This document shows positions 15,029-24,544 of a DNA stretch of 64,000 nucleotides, piece by piece. The DNA is taken from positions 1 to 64,000 of the forward strand of contig JAFDVQ010000013.1 in the NCBI GenBank assembly GCA_018268915.1, given 5' to 3'. Source of the stretch: Acidobacteriota bacterium (GTDB lineage: Bacteria; Acidobacteriota; Terriglobia; Terriglobales; Acidobacteriaceae). Position numbers and translations under genes: made by a program. Under the pieces are notes generated by a model, which was not told where the DNA came from, made no database searches, and saw only the letters and a program-made list of their open reading frames with translations. Each line of letters starts with the position of its first letter. Position 1 is the first letter of the stretch.

Positions 15029-16228
15029 TCAGATCTTGAGGAAAATCTTCTTCCTGTAGAGAATCCAAACCGGGATGAAGCAGAACGCGGCAAAGGAAAC
15101 CGAGAATGCAAATGCTGCCCAGTGCGGATCGGGGATTTTTGCCACGGTATGCATCGCGACCCAAGTGGTCAGGTCGGTGGGCTTACCATTGGTTCCGGTC
15201 ATGTGGATGAACGAGAGGATTCCCGGCATCAGTTCGCTGAACATGTAGGCTGCGATGGCGTTCGAGCCAAAAACGAGCCAGGGCCAGGTCCATCCCTTGC
15301 GCCAGTTCATCTGCTCCACGGTGAAATGAGCGAAGGTCAGCAGCGCAAGCGAGTATCCACCGGCAACCAGAACAAATGAGCTGGTCCACATGTTCTTGTT
15401 CAACGGGAACTCGAGCGACCACAGATATCCGACGATCAGGCTGCTAATACAGGCGATCGCCAGACCCGCGGTCTTGGTTCCTACGGACCTCTTCGATCGC
15501 AACCAGAGCCCTGCGAGCATCCCCATCAGCGCCGTTCCGATCGCCGGCAGATCGCTCAGCAGGCCCTCGGGGTCGCGGACGTTGTGATCCGGCGAGTAGA
15601 GGTACAGATGGTAGGGAAAAAGGTGCTGGTCGATCCAGGAGACAAGGTTCTTTTCGATGTCCATGAATGGAACATCACGCCCCGGCATGCCGATACCGGG
15701 AATGGGAACCCATCGAACGAGAAACCAATAGCCGATGAGACATCCAGCCAGCGCCATCCACTTCGTTGAGGCACGCTGGTCCCACAGATAGAAGAGCCCG
15801 ACCACCAGGTAGCAGACGCCAATCCTCTGAAGCACGCCGTAGAAGCGCATGTGCGCGAGGTGGAAGAACGGGAAGCTGTTGACGATGATTCCGAGGATGA
15901 TCAGGATGATCGTGCGGATCACCGTATGTTTGGCAAGTTCCGATCGGAGAGCGCCCTTGGCAAGCCTCGCATCAGTTGCAAACACAACTGAGACACCGAC
16001 GACGAAGACGAATGTGGGGAACACGAGATCGGTCGGAGTGAGGCCATTCCAGTTGGCGTGGTTCATGAAGTGCCATGATCCGGGACCGCCGTTGTTGTTC
16101 ACCATGATCATGAAGGCGATGGTGATGCCGCGGACCACATCGAGCGCCAGCAGGCGTTTGAGCGGACTCTTGCCGGCGAGAGCGGGATTGACCGCAGTCG
16201 TCTGCTTCTCAGTAAGACTTGTTTGCAT
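15029..16228 (-). CDS. NagX/HGSNAT-like transmembrane acetyltransferase
   Basis: 399 aa with about ten membrane helices. The N-terminal signature RLLALDVVRGITIAFMIMVNN and the following NGLTPTDLVFPTFVFVVGVSV are typical of the heparan-alpha-glucosaminide N-acetyltransferase/NagX (DUF5009) group. These proteins use acetyl-CoA on one side of the membrane to acetylate amino sugars on the other. The HLAHMRFYGVLQRIGVCYL loop is also conserved. Length is normal. It is divergent from a second acetyltransferase-like gene of a different branch. The substrate cannot be told from the sequence. Confidence 0.8.
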   Translation of the reverse strand: MQTSLTEKQTTAVNPALAGKSPLKRLLALDVVRGITIAFMIMVNNNGGPGSWHFMNHANWNGLTPTDLVFPTFVFVVGVSVVFATDARLAKGALRSELAKHTVIRTIILIILGIIVNSFPFFHLAHMRFYGVLQRIGVCYLVVGLFYLWDQRASTKWMALAGCLIGYWFLVRWVPIPGIGMPGRDVPFMDIEKNLVSWIDQHLFPYHLYLYSPDHNVRDPEGLLSDLPAIGTALMGMLAGLWLRSKRSVGTKTAGLAIACISSLIVGYLWSLEFPLNKNMWTSSFVLVAGGYSLALLTFAHFTVEQMNWRKGWTWPWLVFGSNAIAAYMFSELMPGILSFIHMTGTNGKPTDLTTWVAMHTVAKIPDPHWAAFAFSVSFAAFCFIPVWILYRKKIFLKI

Positions 16229-16388
16229 TTGTACCCCGAGGACCTTGCCTGCACCCTAAGCTACGCGTTTGAGGCGCCTTGTGCCAAGTGTCTGCATCTG
16301 GCGATTGGCGGAATTGCTCGTTCACCACAAATGCTTTGAAATGTCCGCTGCGATTGCTTACCCTTTCATTCCACAAAGGGGGAAGCGC

Positions 16389-17594
16389 ATGCCGGCTTCC
16401 GCTGTCTCTGCAATTTCCGCCGATGCCACCAGGGCATCCAGCGCATCAGCCAGAGTCACCTCGCTCGATATCGTACGCGGTGTGGCGATGATCCTGATGG
16501 CGATCGACCATGTTCGGGTTTACTCGGGAGTGCCCGCGGGCGGCCCGACCTTTGGAGTCTTCTTTACGCGGTGGATCACCAATTTCGTTGCTCCGGCTTT
16601 TGTCTTTCTGGCTGGAACGTCGGCATGGCTCTACGGACGGAAGCTGTCGAATCGCGGATCTCTTTCGAAATTCCTGATCTCGCGCGGACTATGGCTGATC
16701 TTTCTGGAACTGACCTTTTTGCGCGTCGCATGGACCTTCAACTTCGACTTCCAGCACTATCTACTTGCCGGCGTCATCTGGATGATCGGCTGGAGCATGA
16801 TCGCTCTGGCCGGGGCTATCTATCTGCCGAGGCCTGCGATTGCCGCAATCGGCATTGGTCTTATCGCGCTACACAATCTAACCAACCTCTTCCGGCCGCA
16901 GCTCGCTCACGCCTTCGGGCCCGACGGGCCGAACTGGTTCCTGCGGATCCTTTATTTCGGCGGCGCAGTCGACATTGGCAAGTCAGGGCCGCCACTCCTG
17001 GTTCTCTTTGTACTCGTCCCCTGGGCCGGATTGATGTTTGCCGGATATGCCTTTGGCCCGGTCATCAACCGGCAAGCAGAGTTCCGACGGCGAATCTGTC
17101 TTCAACTCGGCCTGACACTGACAGTCCTGTTCCTTGCGCTACGTTTTCTTGGAGTTTATGGAGATCCGCGGCCGTGGGACCGCCATTCACTTTTCAGCTT
17201 TCTGAACACCGCGAAATATCCAGCGTCACTCGAATTCCTGTGCATGACGATCGGACCGATGTTTCTGCTGTGGGCTCTCGCGGAAGGATGGTCCGGACGG
17301 GCCGCGAAGATCATTGAGACCTTCGGCCGCGTTCCGATGTTTTACTACCTGCTCCACATCCCGCTCATTCACATCGCGGCGTGTGTTGTCTCCCTGGTTC
17401 GGGAAGGACACATCGATGGATGGCTCTTCACCAATCATCCTCTCGATCCCGGACCGCAGCCTTCGGGATACATGTGGAGCCTGCCTCTTCTCTACCTCGT
17501 TTATGCAGTGTGCCTGTTGCTTCTGTACTTTCCGTGCCGATGGTATGCGAACTTGAAAGCTACGAAGCGCTCGAAGCTTCTCAGCTACATCTAG
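16389..17594 (+). CDS. DUF1624 (HGSNAT-catalytic-like) membrane protein
   Basis: 401 aa from the ATG at 16389, preceded by a strong GGGGGAAG. The longer upstream frame is not protein-like. A short Ala/Ser-rich start leads into TSLDIVRGVAMILMAIDHVRVYSG, then FTRWITNFVAPAFVFLAGTSAWLYG, the DUF1624 signatures. There are about ten transmembrane helices. The family is related to heparan-alpha-glucosaminide N-acetyltransferases and probably transfers acetyl groups to cell-envelope or imported sugars. It is followed, convergently, by an MFS transporter, so a carbohydrate context is plausible. Confidence 0.8.
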   Translation: MPASAVSAISADATRASSASARVTSLDIVRGVAMILMAIDHVRVYSGVPAGGPTFGVFFTRWITNFVAPAFVFLAGTSAWLYGRKLSNRGSLSKFLISRGLWLIFLELTFLRVAWTFNFDFQHYLLAGVIWMIGWSMIALAGAIYLPRPAIAAIGIGLIALHNLTNLFRPQLAHAFGPDGPNWFLRILYFGGAVDIGKSGPPLLVLFVLVPWAGLMFAGYAFGPVINRQAEFRRRICLQLGLTLTVLFLALRFLGVYGDPRPWDRHSLFSFLNTAKYPASLEFLCMTIGPMFLLWALAEGWSGRAAKIIETFGRVPMFYYLLHIPLIHIAACVVSLVREGHIDGWLFTNHPLDPGPQPSGYMWSLPLLYLVYAVCLLLLYFPCRWYANLKATKRSKLLSYI

Positions 17595-17598
17595 GCGT

Positions 17599-18894
17599 TC
17601 ACCCTGCCTGAGAGATGCGGCTTTTTATAGATTTCTGCGAAAGCTGGATCTCCGGGTTCACCCCCAGCCATGCGAATGCGCCGGCGAAAGCAAAGAGCGC
17701 CGCGGCGAAGAATCCCGCAGACCATCCGAAGCGCCCGGCGAGCCACGGCGTTAGAGTCGTCGTCACCGCACCGCCCACTTGCGCACCTGTGTTCATGATG
17801 GACGAGACAACGCCGGCGTTCCTGCCACCGATATCTGCTGTCACAGACCAGTAGGCACTCTGCGAGATGTAGAGCGCGCCTACCCCGGCGGCCAGTGTCA
17901 CCGCAGTCAGGGCGGCGCTCGCTGCGTGCGATCCCGCGATGAGCAGCCCTCCGCAGAGCATGAGTCCAACGAAAGACGGAACGACCCGTCCCGTTCGCAA
18001 TCCATAACGCCTCGCCACCCCATCGCACAGCACACCGCCTATCAGGCAGAACGTCGTCATCGCCGCGAATGGAATCATCGAGTACAGCGCGCTCGATTTC
18101 ATGTCCATGTGCCGGGCCTGCGCCATGTAGAGGAAAAACCAACCGAGGAAGATCCAGGCGACGTATCCGAAACAAAAACACGAGAACGTCAGAAGGATCA
18201 TGGACCGGCTGCGAACGATGGCACCCCATGGGATCGGGGGCTTTGAAGAATCGCCGACAAGGATTCCGGCTTGAATGCTGTCGCGTTCTTTTTGCGAGAC
18301 CCAGGGGTGCTGTTCCGGACTGTCGCGCGCGATCACGTACCAGCCGACGCCTGCAACGATGCCGATCGCAGCACTGAACCAGAATCCGTAGCGCCAGCCA
18401 TACGCCAGTATGATGGCCGTCAGGATGGGTGGAGTCAGCATTGAACCTGCCCCGACTCCGGCGAAGATGACACCGTTCACTCGGCCCCGTTCGCTTACCG
18501 GGATCCAACGCGCCACGAACTGGTTCGATGTGGGGTAGATGATTGCTTCCCCAACACCCAGCGCCAATCGGATCGCGATCAACAACCAGAGTGCTCCGTG
18601 GATGTTGGGCGGAACAGCGGCGGTGGCCAGTGTGAACACGCCCCACCAGAGGACTCCAAATGTCAGAGCTTTTCGCGGACCGAGACGCACGGCGATCCAG
18701 CCGGCGAGTACCTGCGAGCCGGCATAGCCTACGAGAAACGCGCTCAGCAGCCAGCCGAGCCGGACGTTGTCGAGGTGGTACTCCCGACTGATCTGAAGTC
18801 CGGCAACTGTCAGGTTTGTGCGATCGAGAAATGCGATGGCGCTGAGCAGAAACAGCCAGCAGACCAGCACGGCTCGTATTGGGATTCTGCCCAT
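17599..18894 (-). CDS. MFS transporter, anion:cation symporter (ACS) type
   Basis: 431 aa with twelve membrane helices. The N-terminal AIAFLDRTNLTVAGLQI matches the D-R-x-N-[LI] motif of the ACS family (hexuronate, glucarate, phthalate and tartrate transporters). The loop 2-3 sequence GWIAVRLGPRKALTFGV and helix 4 RLALGVGEAIIYPTSNQFVARWIP also fit that group. It likely imports an organic or sugar acid by proton symport. It stands alone and is divergent from the OPT gene. The exact substrate is unknown. Confidence 0.85.
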   Translation of the reverse strand: MGRIPIRAVLVCWLFLLSAIAFLDRTNLTVAGLQISREYHLDNVRLGWLLSAFLVGYAGSQVLAGWIAVRLGPRKALTFGVLWWGVFTLATAAVPPNIHGALWLLIAIRLALGVGEAIIYPTSNQFVARWIPVSERGRVNGVIFAGVGAGSMLTPPILTAIILAYGWRYGFWFSAAIGIVAGVGWYVIARDSPEQHPWVSQKERDSIQAGILVGDSSKPPIPWGAIVRSRSMILLTFSCFCFGYVAWIFLGWFFLYMAQARHMDMKSSALYSMIPFAAMTTFCLIGGVLCDGVARRYGLRTGRVVPSFVGLMLCGGLLIAGSHAASAALTAVTLAAGVGALYISQSAYWSVTADIGGRNAGVVSSIMNTGAQVGGAVTTTLTPWLAGRFGWSAGFFAAALFAFAGAFAWLGVNPEIQLSQKSIKSRISQAG

Positions 18895-19073
18895 TCAGGT
18901 CTGCTCCGAGGATGAAAACGGCCTTCGCACCAGCCCCCAAGAAATCACGGAGCGCGCTCTAAAGTCTATCGCTCTGCCGTGATGAGAGCGATGTCGCAAG
19001 TCTGGGGACATGACGTAAACTCGTCCTTCAGGTTTCATCAGGCTTTTGGTCTGTTTGTTCAAGGGAGGCTCTT

Positions 19074-21263
19074 GTGGCCGAGTTTCAATCATTCGTTCCG
19101 CCCGATCAACATCCACCGGAGTTCACGGTTCGCGCTATTGTTCTCGGCTCGATCTTCGGCATCATCTTCGGCGCGGTTACGGTTTACGTGGGATTGCGTG
19201 CCGGACTTACGGTTGCCGCCTCCATTCCGATCTCGGTGCTTTCGATTAGCATTCTTCGGGCGTTCGGGCGGGCATCGATTCTCGAGAACAACATCGTTCA
19301 GACCACGGGAAACGCGGGGCAATCGATCGCGTCAGGCGTCATCTTCACTCTTCCGGCGCTTGTTTTCCTTGGATTCGACCTGGAGTACTCGCGCATCTTC
19401 ATGCTCGCGCTGATTGGAGGCTGGCTGGGAGTTCTGTTTATGATCCCGCTTCGGCGGCAGCTGATCGTTAAGGAACATGGCGTGCTTCCCTACCCGGAAG
19501 GTACTGCCTGCGCCGACGTGTTGATTGCGGGAGAAAAAGGCGGATCGCTTGCCAGCCGGGTGTTTCTGGGACTGGGGCTCGGCGGACTGTACACCTTCTT
19601 CCAAAATGGAAATCTCTTTCGCGCGTGGCCCGGCTCTCCGGGGTACGAGCCGGATTACGGACCGCAGCACATCCTCAAGGGCTCAGCTGTCAACGCTGAT
19701 GCAACCTCGGAGTATCTGGGCGTGGGTTACATCATCGGCACGCGAGTAGCCGGAGTGATCTTTGCTGGAGGCGTCTTCTCCTGGCTGGTCGTCATGCCGC
19801 TGATCTATTTTTTTGGCAAGGCTCTCCCTCAGCCCATATACCCGGGCCAGATTCCGATAGCCCAGATGGGGCCCAGTGACCTGTGGGCCAGCTACATCAA
19901 GCCAATGGGTGCCGGTGCGGTCGCTGCCGCGGGACTCATTACGCTGCTCAAGACGCTCCCCACCATCTGGAGCGCGCTCACCGCAGGAATCACATCAATG
20001 CGCGGCGGTGCGGGAGCTGAAAAGGCGCAGAAGCCCATTCGCACTGAAAATGATCTTTCGATGAGCGTGGTGATTATCGGTTCGCTCCTGATCGTCGCCT
20101 GCATGTTCATCTTCCTTGAGGTCAAACCTGTTCCAGGGGCATTCGTGGGATGGGGAGCAAATCTGGCGGCTTCGCTGCTGGTTGTGGTCTTCGGATTCCT
20201 CTTTGTGACTGTCAGTTCGCGCATCGTCGGCTTGGTCGGTTCGTCCGCGAGCCCCGTCTCCGGAATGACGATCGCCACATTGATGGCGACGGCGGCGGTC
20301 TTTCTGGTCCGAGGCTGGACTGCACCAGCCTTCGGCGCGCTGGCAATCACCATCGGCGGTGTAGTATGCATCGCGGCTTCTAATTCCGGGGATACATCTC
20401 AGGACTTAAAGACTGGCTATATTGTCGGATCGACCCCGCGGCTACAGCAGATCGCACTCATGATAGGCGTTGTTATCTCGACGATCGTCATCGGCTCGAC
20501 GCTGAACCTGATGAATACCGGTCTGCAGGAGTTTCAGGCCCAGTCAGAACCCTGGGACATCAACGCCGCGCATGCTGGCGTCTCCGTCGAGCAGGACAAG
20601 AAGCATCTTCCCGCCGAGATACGCGTTGTCCAGTCCGACAAGTCGGCCCAGACTCACCAGGCTTCGGAATACGTTCTGCTCAATGCGATTGGATCCACGG
20701 AGCTTCAGGACGGCAAGTACCTCTATTCGCCGCAGACTGGGAAGATTGAAGTGCATTGGATACAGGGGATCGGCAGCGCCAGCGCTCCTGCTCCACAGGC
20801 GCGGCTGATGGCTACGGTGATTAACGGCATTCTCAGCCGAAAGCTTCCGTGGGGGCTCGTTCTGGTGGGCGTCTCGCTTGTGATCGCCATTGAGCTGCTC
20901 GGGATTCGTTCCCTTACCTTTGCTGTAGGAGCCTATCTGCCAATCGGCACCACTCTACCCATCTTTGTTGGCGGGGTAGTCCGCTGGCTAGTGGACAGAG
21001 CCGCCGCTAAGTCAGGAGATTCCGAGGCCGAAAGCGACATCTCCTCCGGCTCTCTCTTCGCTTCAGGTCTGATCGCCGCGGGAGGAATCGCAGGGCTTAT
21101 CGGCGTGGCTTTGAAGGCTGTTGAGGCCACCTACATGCAGAACCGCGACATCCTGAACTTCCCCAGAGGAACGATCCTGGATCACACACCTGTGTCGGTC
21201 ATTGCGTTCGGCTTGCTGGCCTATGCGCTTTTCTACTTCGCACGAAGGCCGCTGAAGAAGTAG
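19074..21263 (+). CDS. OPT-family oligopeptide transporter
   Basis: 729 aa from a GTG with AGGGAGG seven bases upstream. About sixteen transmembrane helices cover the chain. Near the N-terminus are AIVLGSIFGIIFGAVTVYVGLRAGLTVAASIPISVL and ENNIVQTTGNAGQSIASG, the classic signatures of the bacterial OPT/YSL branch. EGTACADVLIAGEKGG follows near 145. A hydrophilic loop of about 110 residues lies at about 480-590. It probably imports di- to oligopeptides or metal-chelate complexes by proton symport. Confidence 0.88.
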   Translation: MAEFQSFVPPDQHPPEFTVRAIVLGSIFGIIFGAVTVYVGLRAGLTVAASIPISVLSISILRAFGRASILENNIVQTTGNAGQSIASGVIFTLPALVFLGFDLEYSRIFMLALIGGWLGVLFMIPLRRQLIVKEHGVLPYPEGTACADVLIAGEKGGSLASRVFLGLGLGGLYTFFQNGNLFRAWPGSPGYEPDYGPQHILKGSAVNADATSEYLGVGYIIGTRVAGVIFAGGVFSWLVVMPLIYFFGKALPQPIYPGQIPIAQMGPSDLWASYIKPMGAGAVAAAGLITLLKTLPTIWSALTAGITSMRGGAGAEKAQKPIRTENDLSMSVVIIGSLLIVACMFIFLEVKPVPGAFVGWGANLAASLLVVVFGFLFVTVSSRIVGLVGSSASPVSGMTIATLMATAAVFLVRGWTAPAFGALAITIGGVVCIAASNSGDTSQDLKTGYIVGSTPRLQQIALMIGVVISTIVIGSTLNLMNTGLQEFQAQSEPWDINAAHAGVSVEQDKKHLPAEIRVVQSDKSAQTHQASEYVLLNAIGSTELQDGKYLYSPQTGKIEVHWIQGIGSASAPAPQARLMATVINGILSRKLPWGLVLVGVSLVIAIELLGIRSLTFAVGAYLPIGTTLPIFVGGVVRWLVDRAAAKSGDSEAESDISSGSLFASGLIAAGGIAGLIGVALKAVEATYMQNRDILNFPRGTILDHTPVSVIAFGLLAYALFYFARRPLKK

Positions 21264-21306
21264 CTCCAGCGGCCCTGGCTTGCACTCTGCGGGTGCGAAC
21301 TTCCTG

Positions 21307-21585
21307 TCAGTGAATCAGGTGAATAGCGCTCAGGGCATGCCGGAAGTGCCAGAGCGCGTAAACAGCCGCGCCCATGCTGCCTTCCAGAAAGAAAGCTGCG
21401 CGGATGGCCCGTGCACATCCCAAGCCGTCCCGGACCGGTTCTGCCGCATCATGCTCGATTACCCGGGAGAAGGCCGGAGAATCGCAGATCGAGACCACCT
21501 TGCCAAATGTCTTTGCGGATTTGAGAGAAACGCGGGCCGGTTTCCCGTGGGAGGAGCGCAATTCGAAGACGGGCTGGGTGGGCAC
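21307..21585 (-). CDS. small unrecognised protein (92 aa)
   Basis: From a GTG at 21585 with GGGAG eight bases upstream. The product has a basic beta-like N-terminal half (PVFELRSSHGKPARVSLKSA) and a C-terminal hydrophobic segment (AAFFLEGSMGAAVYALWHF). The latter could be an amphipathic or membrane helix. No family is recognised. The ribosome-binding site and residue balance are better than in the overlapping frames on the other strand, which are likely shadows. It lies between the OPT and threonine aldolase genes. Confidence 0.4.
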   Translation of the reverse strand: MPTQPVFELRSSHGKPARVSLKSAKTFGKVVSICDSPAFSRVIEHDAAEPVRDGLGCARAIRAAFFLEGSMGAAVYALWHFRHALSAIHLIH

Positions 21586-21824
21586 TACAATTACTCCCGC
21601 CTGGGGGATGGACTTCGTCGACCCCTTCAGGACATTGAATCTGGCTGCTTACTAGCGGCGAAATCATTCTGCCGCTACTTGTTCTGAAATTATGTGATTT
21701 ATATCACTCGGCGATGTTCATGGGAATGACAATTTTTTGCGGAAAACCGGTACAAAGGTAAGGATTCTCAACTCCGCCTCTTCACCCGCCAGATTCTGGC
21801 AAACCTCACTATGAAACTTGCGAC

Positions 21825-22934
21825 ATGTCCCACTTCTATCATTGGAAAGAGATGAGACAGGACGAGAGCGGTATTGCACAGCAATTTGCCAGCGATAACT
21901 ATGCCGGAATCTGCCCGGAAGCATGGGCCGCTATGGACAGCGCCAACTACGGGCATGCGACCGCCTACGGAGAGGACGCGTGGACGACCCGCGCGGCGAA
22001 CGCATTTCGTGAATTGTTCGAGACAGAGTGCGAAGTTTTCTTCGTATTCAACGGCACGGCGGCCAATTCTCTGGCTTTGGCCTCACTCTGCCAGTCGTAT
22101 CACGGCGTGATCTGTTGCGATGCGTCTCATGTTGAGACGGATGAGTGCGGCGCGCCCGAGTTCTTCTCGAATGGCTCCAAGCTCCTGGTAGCTCCGGCGG
22201 TAGATGGAAAGCTTACCCCGGCGTCGATTCGTGAACTTGCTACCAAGCGTCAGGACATCCACTATCCCAAGCCACGAGTGGTCACCATCACCCAGCCGAC
22301 CGAGACCGGGCGCGTGTACTCGCTCGATGAACTCGGGGCCGTTTCCGCGGCCTGCAAGGAACACGGGCTTTCACTCCACATGGACGGCGCGCGCTTTGCG
22401 AATGCTTGCGCGAGCCTCGGTTGCTCGCCTGCCGATCTGACGTGGAGGAGCGGAGTTGACGTGCTCTGTTTTGGCGGCACAAAGAACGGGATGGCAGTCG
22501 GCGAGGCCGTAATCTTCTTCGACCGGAAGCTCGCTGTCGACTTCGACTATCGCTGCAAGCAGGCGGGGCAGCTCGCATCGAAGATGCGCTTCCTCGCGGC
22601 GCCCTGGGTGGGAATGCTCGAGAGCGGAGCATGGCTCAAGAACGCAGAACATGCGAATGCGTGTGCTCGATACTTCGCGGAACGGGTGCGGAAGCTCGGC
22701 AATGTCGAAGTGGTCTCAGTGGCAGATGCCAATACTGTCTTTCTGAACGCTCCGGAGGAGATCCTGGCGGGTCTGCGCTTGCGAGGATGGAGGTTCTACA
22801 CCTTCATTGGCGGGGCAGCGCGCATCATGTTCGCCTGGGACTCGGATCTCAAGCGCGTCGACGCTTTACTTGCAGATCTTGAAGAGTGCGCGTGTGCCGC
22901 TTCTGCTGCGGCGCCGGTGAATTCAAGGACTTAG
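21825..22934 (+). CDS. ltaE: low-specificity L-threonine aldolase
   Basis: 369 aa, fold-type I PLP enzyme that cleaves threonine/allo-threonine to glycine and acetaldehyde. Family blocks are visible: FASDNYAGICPEAWAAM (21-37), FVFNGTAANSLAL, HVETDECGAPEFF and SLHMDGARFANA with the PLP-binding Asp. The Schiff-base lysine is K220 in FGGTKNGMAVGEA. Length is normal. An alternative start at ATG 21852, directly after GGAAAGAG, would shorten the leader by nine residues. The stop overlaps tail-to-tail with the next gene. Confidence 0.88.
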   Translation: MSHFYHWKEMRQDESGIAQQFASDNYAGICPEAWAAMDSANYGHATAYGEDAWTTRAANAFRELFETECEVFFVFNGTAANSLALASLCQSYHGVICCDASHVETDECGAPEFFSNGSKLLVAPAVDGKLTPASIRELATKRQDIHYPKPRVVTITQPTETGRVYSLDELGAVSAACKEHGLSLHMDGARFANACASLGCSPADLTWRSGVDVLCFGGTKNGMAVGEAVIFFDRKLAVDFDYRCKQAGQLASKMRFLAAPWVGMLESGAWLKNAEHANACARYFAERVRKLGNVEVVSVADANTVFLNAPEEILAGLRLRGWRFYTFIGGAARIMFAWDSDLKRVDALLADLEECACAASAAAPVNSRT

Positions 22935-24544
22935 GCCTTCAGATCAGACGATCGCTTGCGGAAGACAATCTTCAGCTCGTTGCGCCAGTGCTCAGCGAGC
23001 GCAATAAGTTCCCAATCGACTTCCGATGAGAGATAGCGCAAAACGGGCAGGTTGGCTGGGTGGATGCGAAGTGCCGGTGCGGCCAGGATCAGCCGAGGCG
23101 GCAGCTCGGAGACTTCTGTATCTGGGAAATATCCTTCGCGTTCAAAGGCCGAAAGGAGGCGCCCACTCATCGGCGTACGCTGCCTATCCGCATTCAGGGC
23201 GCGAACCCGGATCCAGTAATCGAGAGCCTGCATTGGAAGGTGAAGGTCTTCGTCGGCCTTGAGCTCAATTACGCACAGCCGTCCATTCCGATCGAGTGCC
23301 AATAAATCCAGCATCCCTCGATCTCCGGAAGAGAGTGCCGGCACCTGCGAGTAGATCGTTTCTTCCCTTAACACTGGAAGCAGTTCAGCGATACCTGACC
23401 GGAATTCAGATTCGAGCCATCGCTCCGGCTGCATTCGGAACAGCGGATCATTGTGCGTGCCATCCCGATGCCTGCTCGCAAAGAGCCGGCTGCAGAGTTC
23501 GCGGCAAAGCTCTTCAGTCTCGGCAGTCAGAGGTGTTTCGTTCGCTCCCGCGCCAAATGTGATCTCGTCCTGCTGCGCAAAAGAATGTGCCGAGGCTCCG
23601 TGCCGGATGCGCGCAAACTCCAGACCATGCAGGAGAAGCCCAACCTCGCTTGCCGAGCGCGGTCGAATTTCAACGCGAGACTCTGCGTCCTCCGGCAAGA
23701 GGTCCATGACTTTGCTGATCGCGTCTTTGCAACGTTCGATGGCCGCTTCCTGCGAGAATGCCCGGACCAGGCGCGCCGTCTGGTTGCCGCAGTCCCGGAA
23801 ATCGATCAGTTCCAATTCCTCGGTGAGTTCATCCAGAGCATAAATTTGGAACTCAGCAGCTGAGTGGTTCAGCCAGGCCATACGCTCGGCCGTGGTTCGC
23901 CCTGCGCCGGCAGGAACAATGACCTTCAATCCGCCGAAATGCCTCCTTCCGTCGGCCTTTTGCCGGCAGAAGTCGAGCCACAAGATGCCAAGCGTCAGAA
24001 TTCCATCGATTGTGGCCGAGGATTCCGCCTGGCTGATCCCGATCACGGCGTCGCAGGCCGTACCGCGCAGAAGCCTGCCCCTTACATACGCCGGGCCGAA
24101 GCTGTGTTCCAGGTCCATCGCAGTTCGGAACCCGTCGACCTTTGCACCGAGGAACGCGCGGGTCAAAACCCGTTCGAGGAGCCGCTGATAACTGCGCCTG
24201 GCCGAATCGCGCGCGGTTGGCGTCCGCCGATCGCTGGTGGGCACAAGCTCCAGTGCCTGATGCTTGGGCGCTCCCATCCGCCGAGTCACTACACGAAGCG
24301 AATGCGCTCGTTGCTGGAGCTCCACGACGGTCCGAACGACGTTCCGCTCTTCGCTCCAGAGTTGCAGGAGACATCGTCCATGCGACTCCGTGATCGAGTA
24401 GTGTGAAAGCCGCATATCGAACAAGACGCGGCCATCCTCGAGCATGGCGGCGCTGGGATGAGAGGCTAGATAGTCTTCGAGGGTTTGAGCGAGCTTCGCG
24501 GCTGATGGTGATTCGGGTCCCGGAGGCACTTCAGCTACCAGCAC
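22931..24544 (-). CDS. PD-(D/E)XK nuclease-like protein
   Basis: About 537 aa from a GTG at 24544, overlapping the DinB gene's end. Frames further upstream only mirror that gene. The C-terminal third has a clear PD-(D/E)XK core: GMLDLLALDRNGRLCVIELK gives the metal-binding Asp and the E-x-K pair, followed by the helix Gln in MQALDYWIRV. This resembles NucS/DUF91 and RecB-like domains. The N-terminal 300 residues are mixed alpha/beta (DGRVLFDMRLSHYSI, LEHSFGPAYVRGRLL, GLKVIVPAGAG) and not recognised. It may be a DNA repair or restriction-type nuclease. No partner gene is adjacent. Confidence 0.65.
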   Translation of the reverse strand: MLVAEVPPGPESPSAAKLAQTLEDYLASHPSAAMLEDGRVLFDMRLSHYSITESHGRCLLQLWSEERNVVRTVVELQQRAHSLRVVTRRMGAPKHQALELVPTSDRRTPTARDSARRSYQRLLERVLTRAFLGAKVDGFRTAMDLEHSFGPAYVRGRLLRGTACDAVIGISQAESSATIDGILTLGILWLDFCRQKADGRRHFGGLKVIVPAGAGRTTAERMAWLNHSAAEFQIYALDELTEELELIDFRDCGNQTARLVRAFSQEAAIERCKDAISKVMDLLPEDAESRVEIRPRSASEVGLLLHGLEFARIRHGASAHSFAQQDEITFGAGANETPLTAETEELCRELCSRLFASRHRDGTHNDPLFRMQPERWLESEFRSGIAELLPVLREETIYSQVPALSSGDRGMLDLLALDRNGRLCVIELKADEDLHLPMQALDYWIRVRALNADRQRTPMSGRLLSAFEREGYFPDTEVSELPPRLILAAPALRIHPANLPVLRYLSSEVDWELIALAEHWRNELKIVFRKRSSDLKA

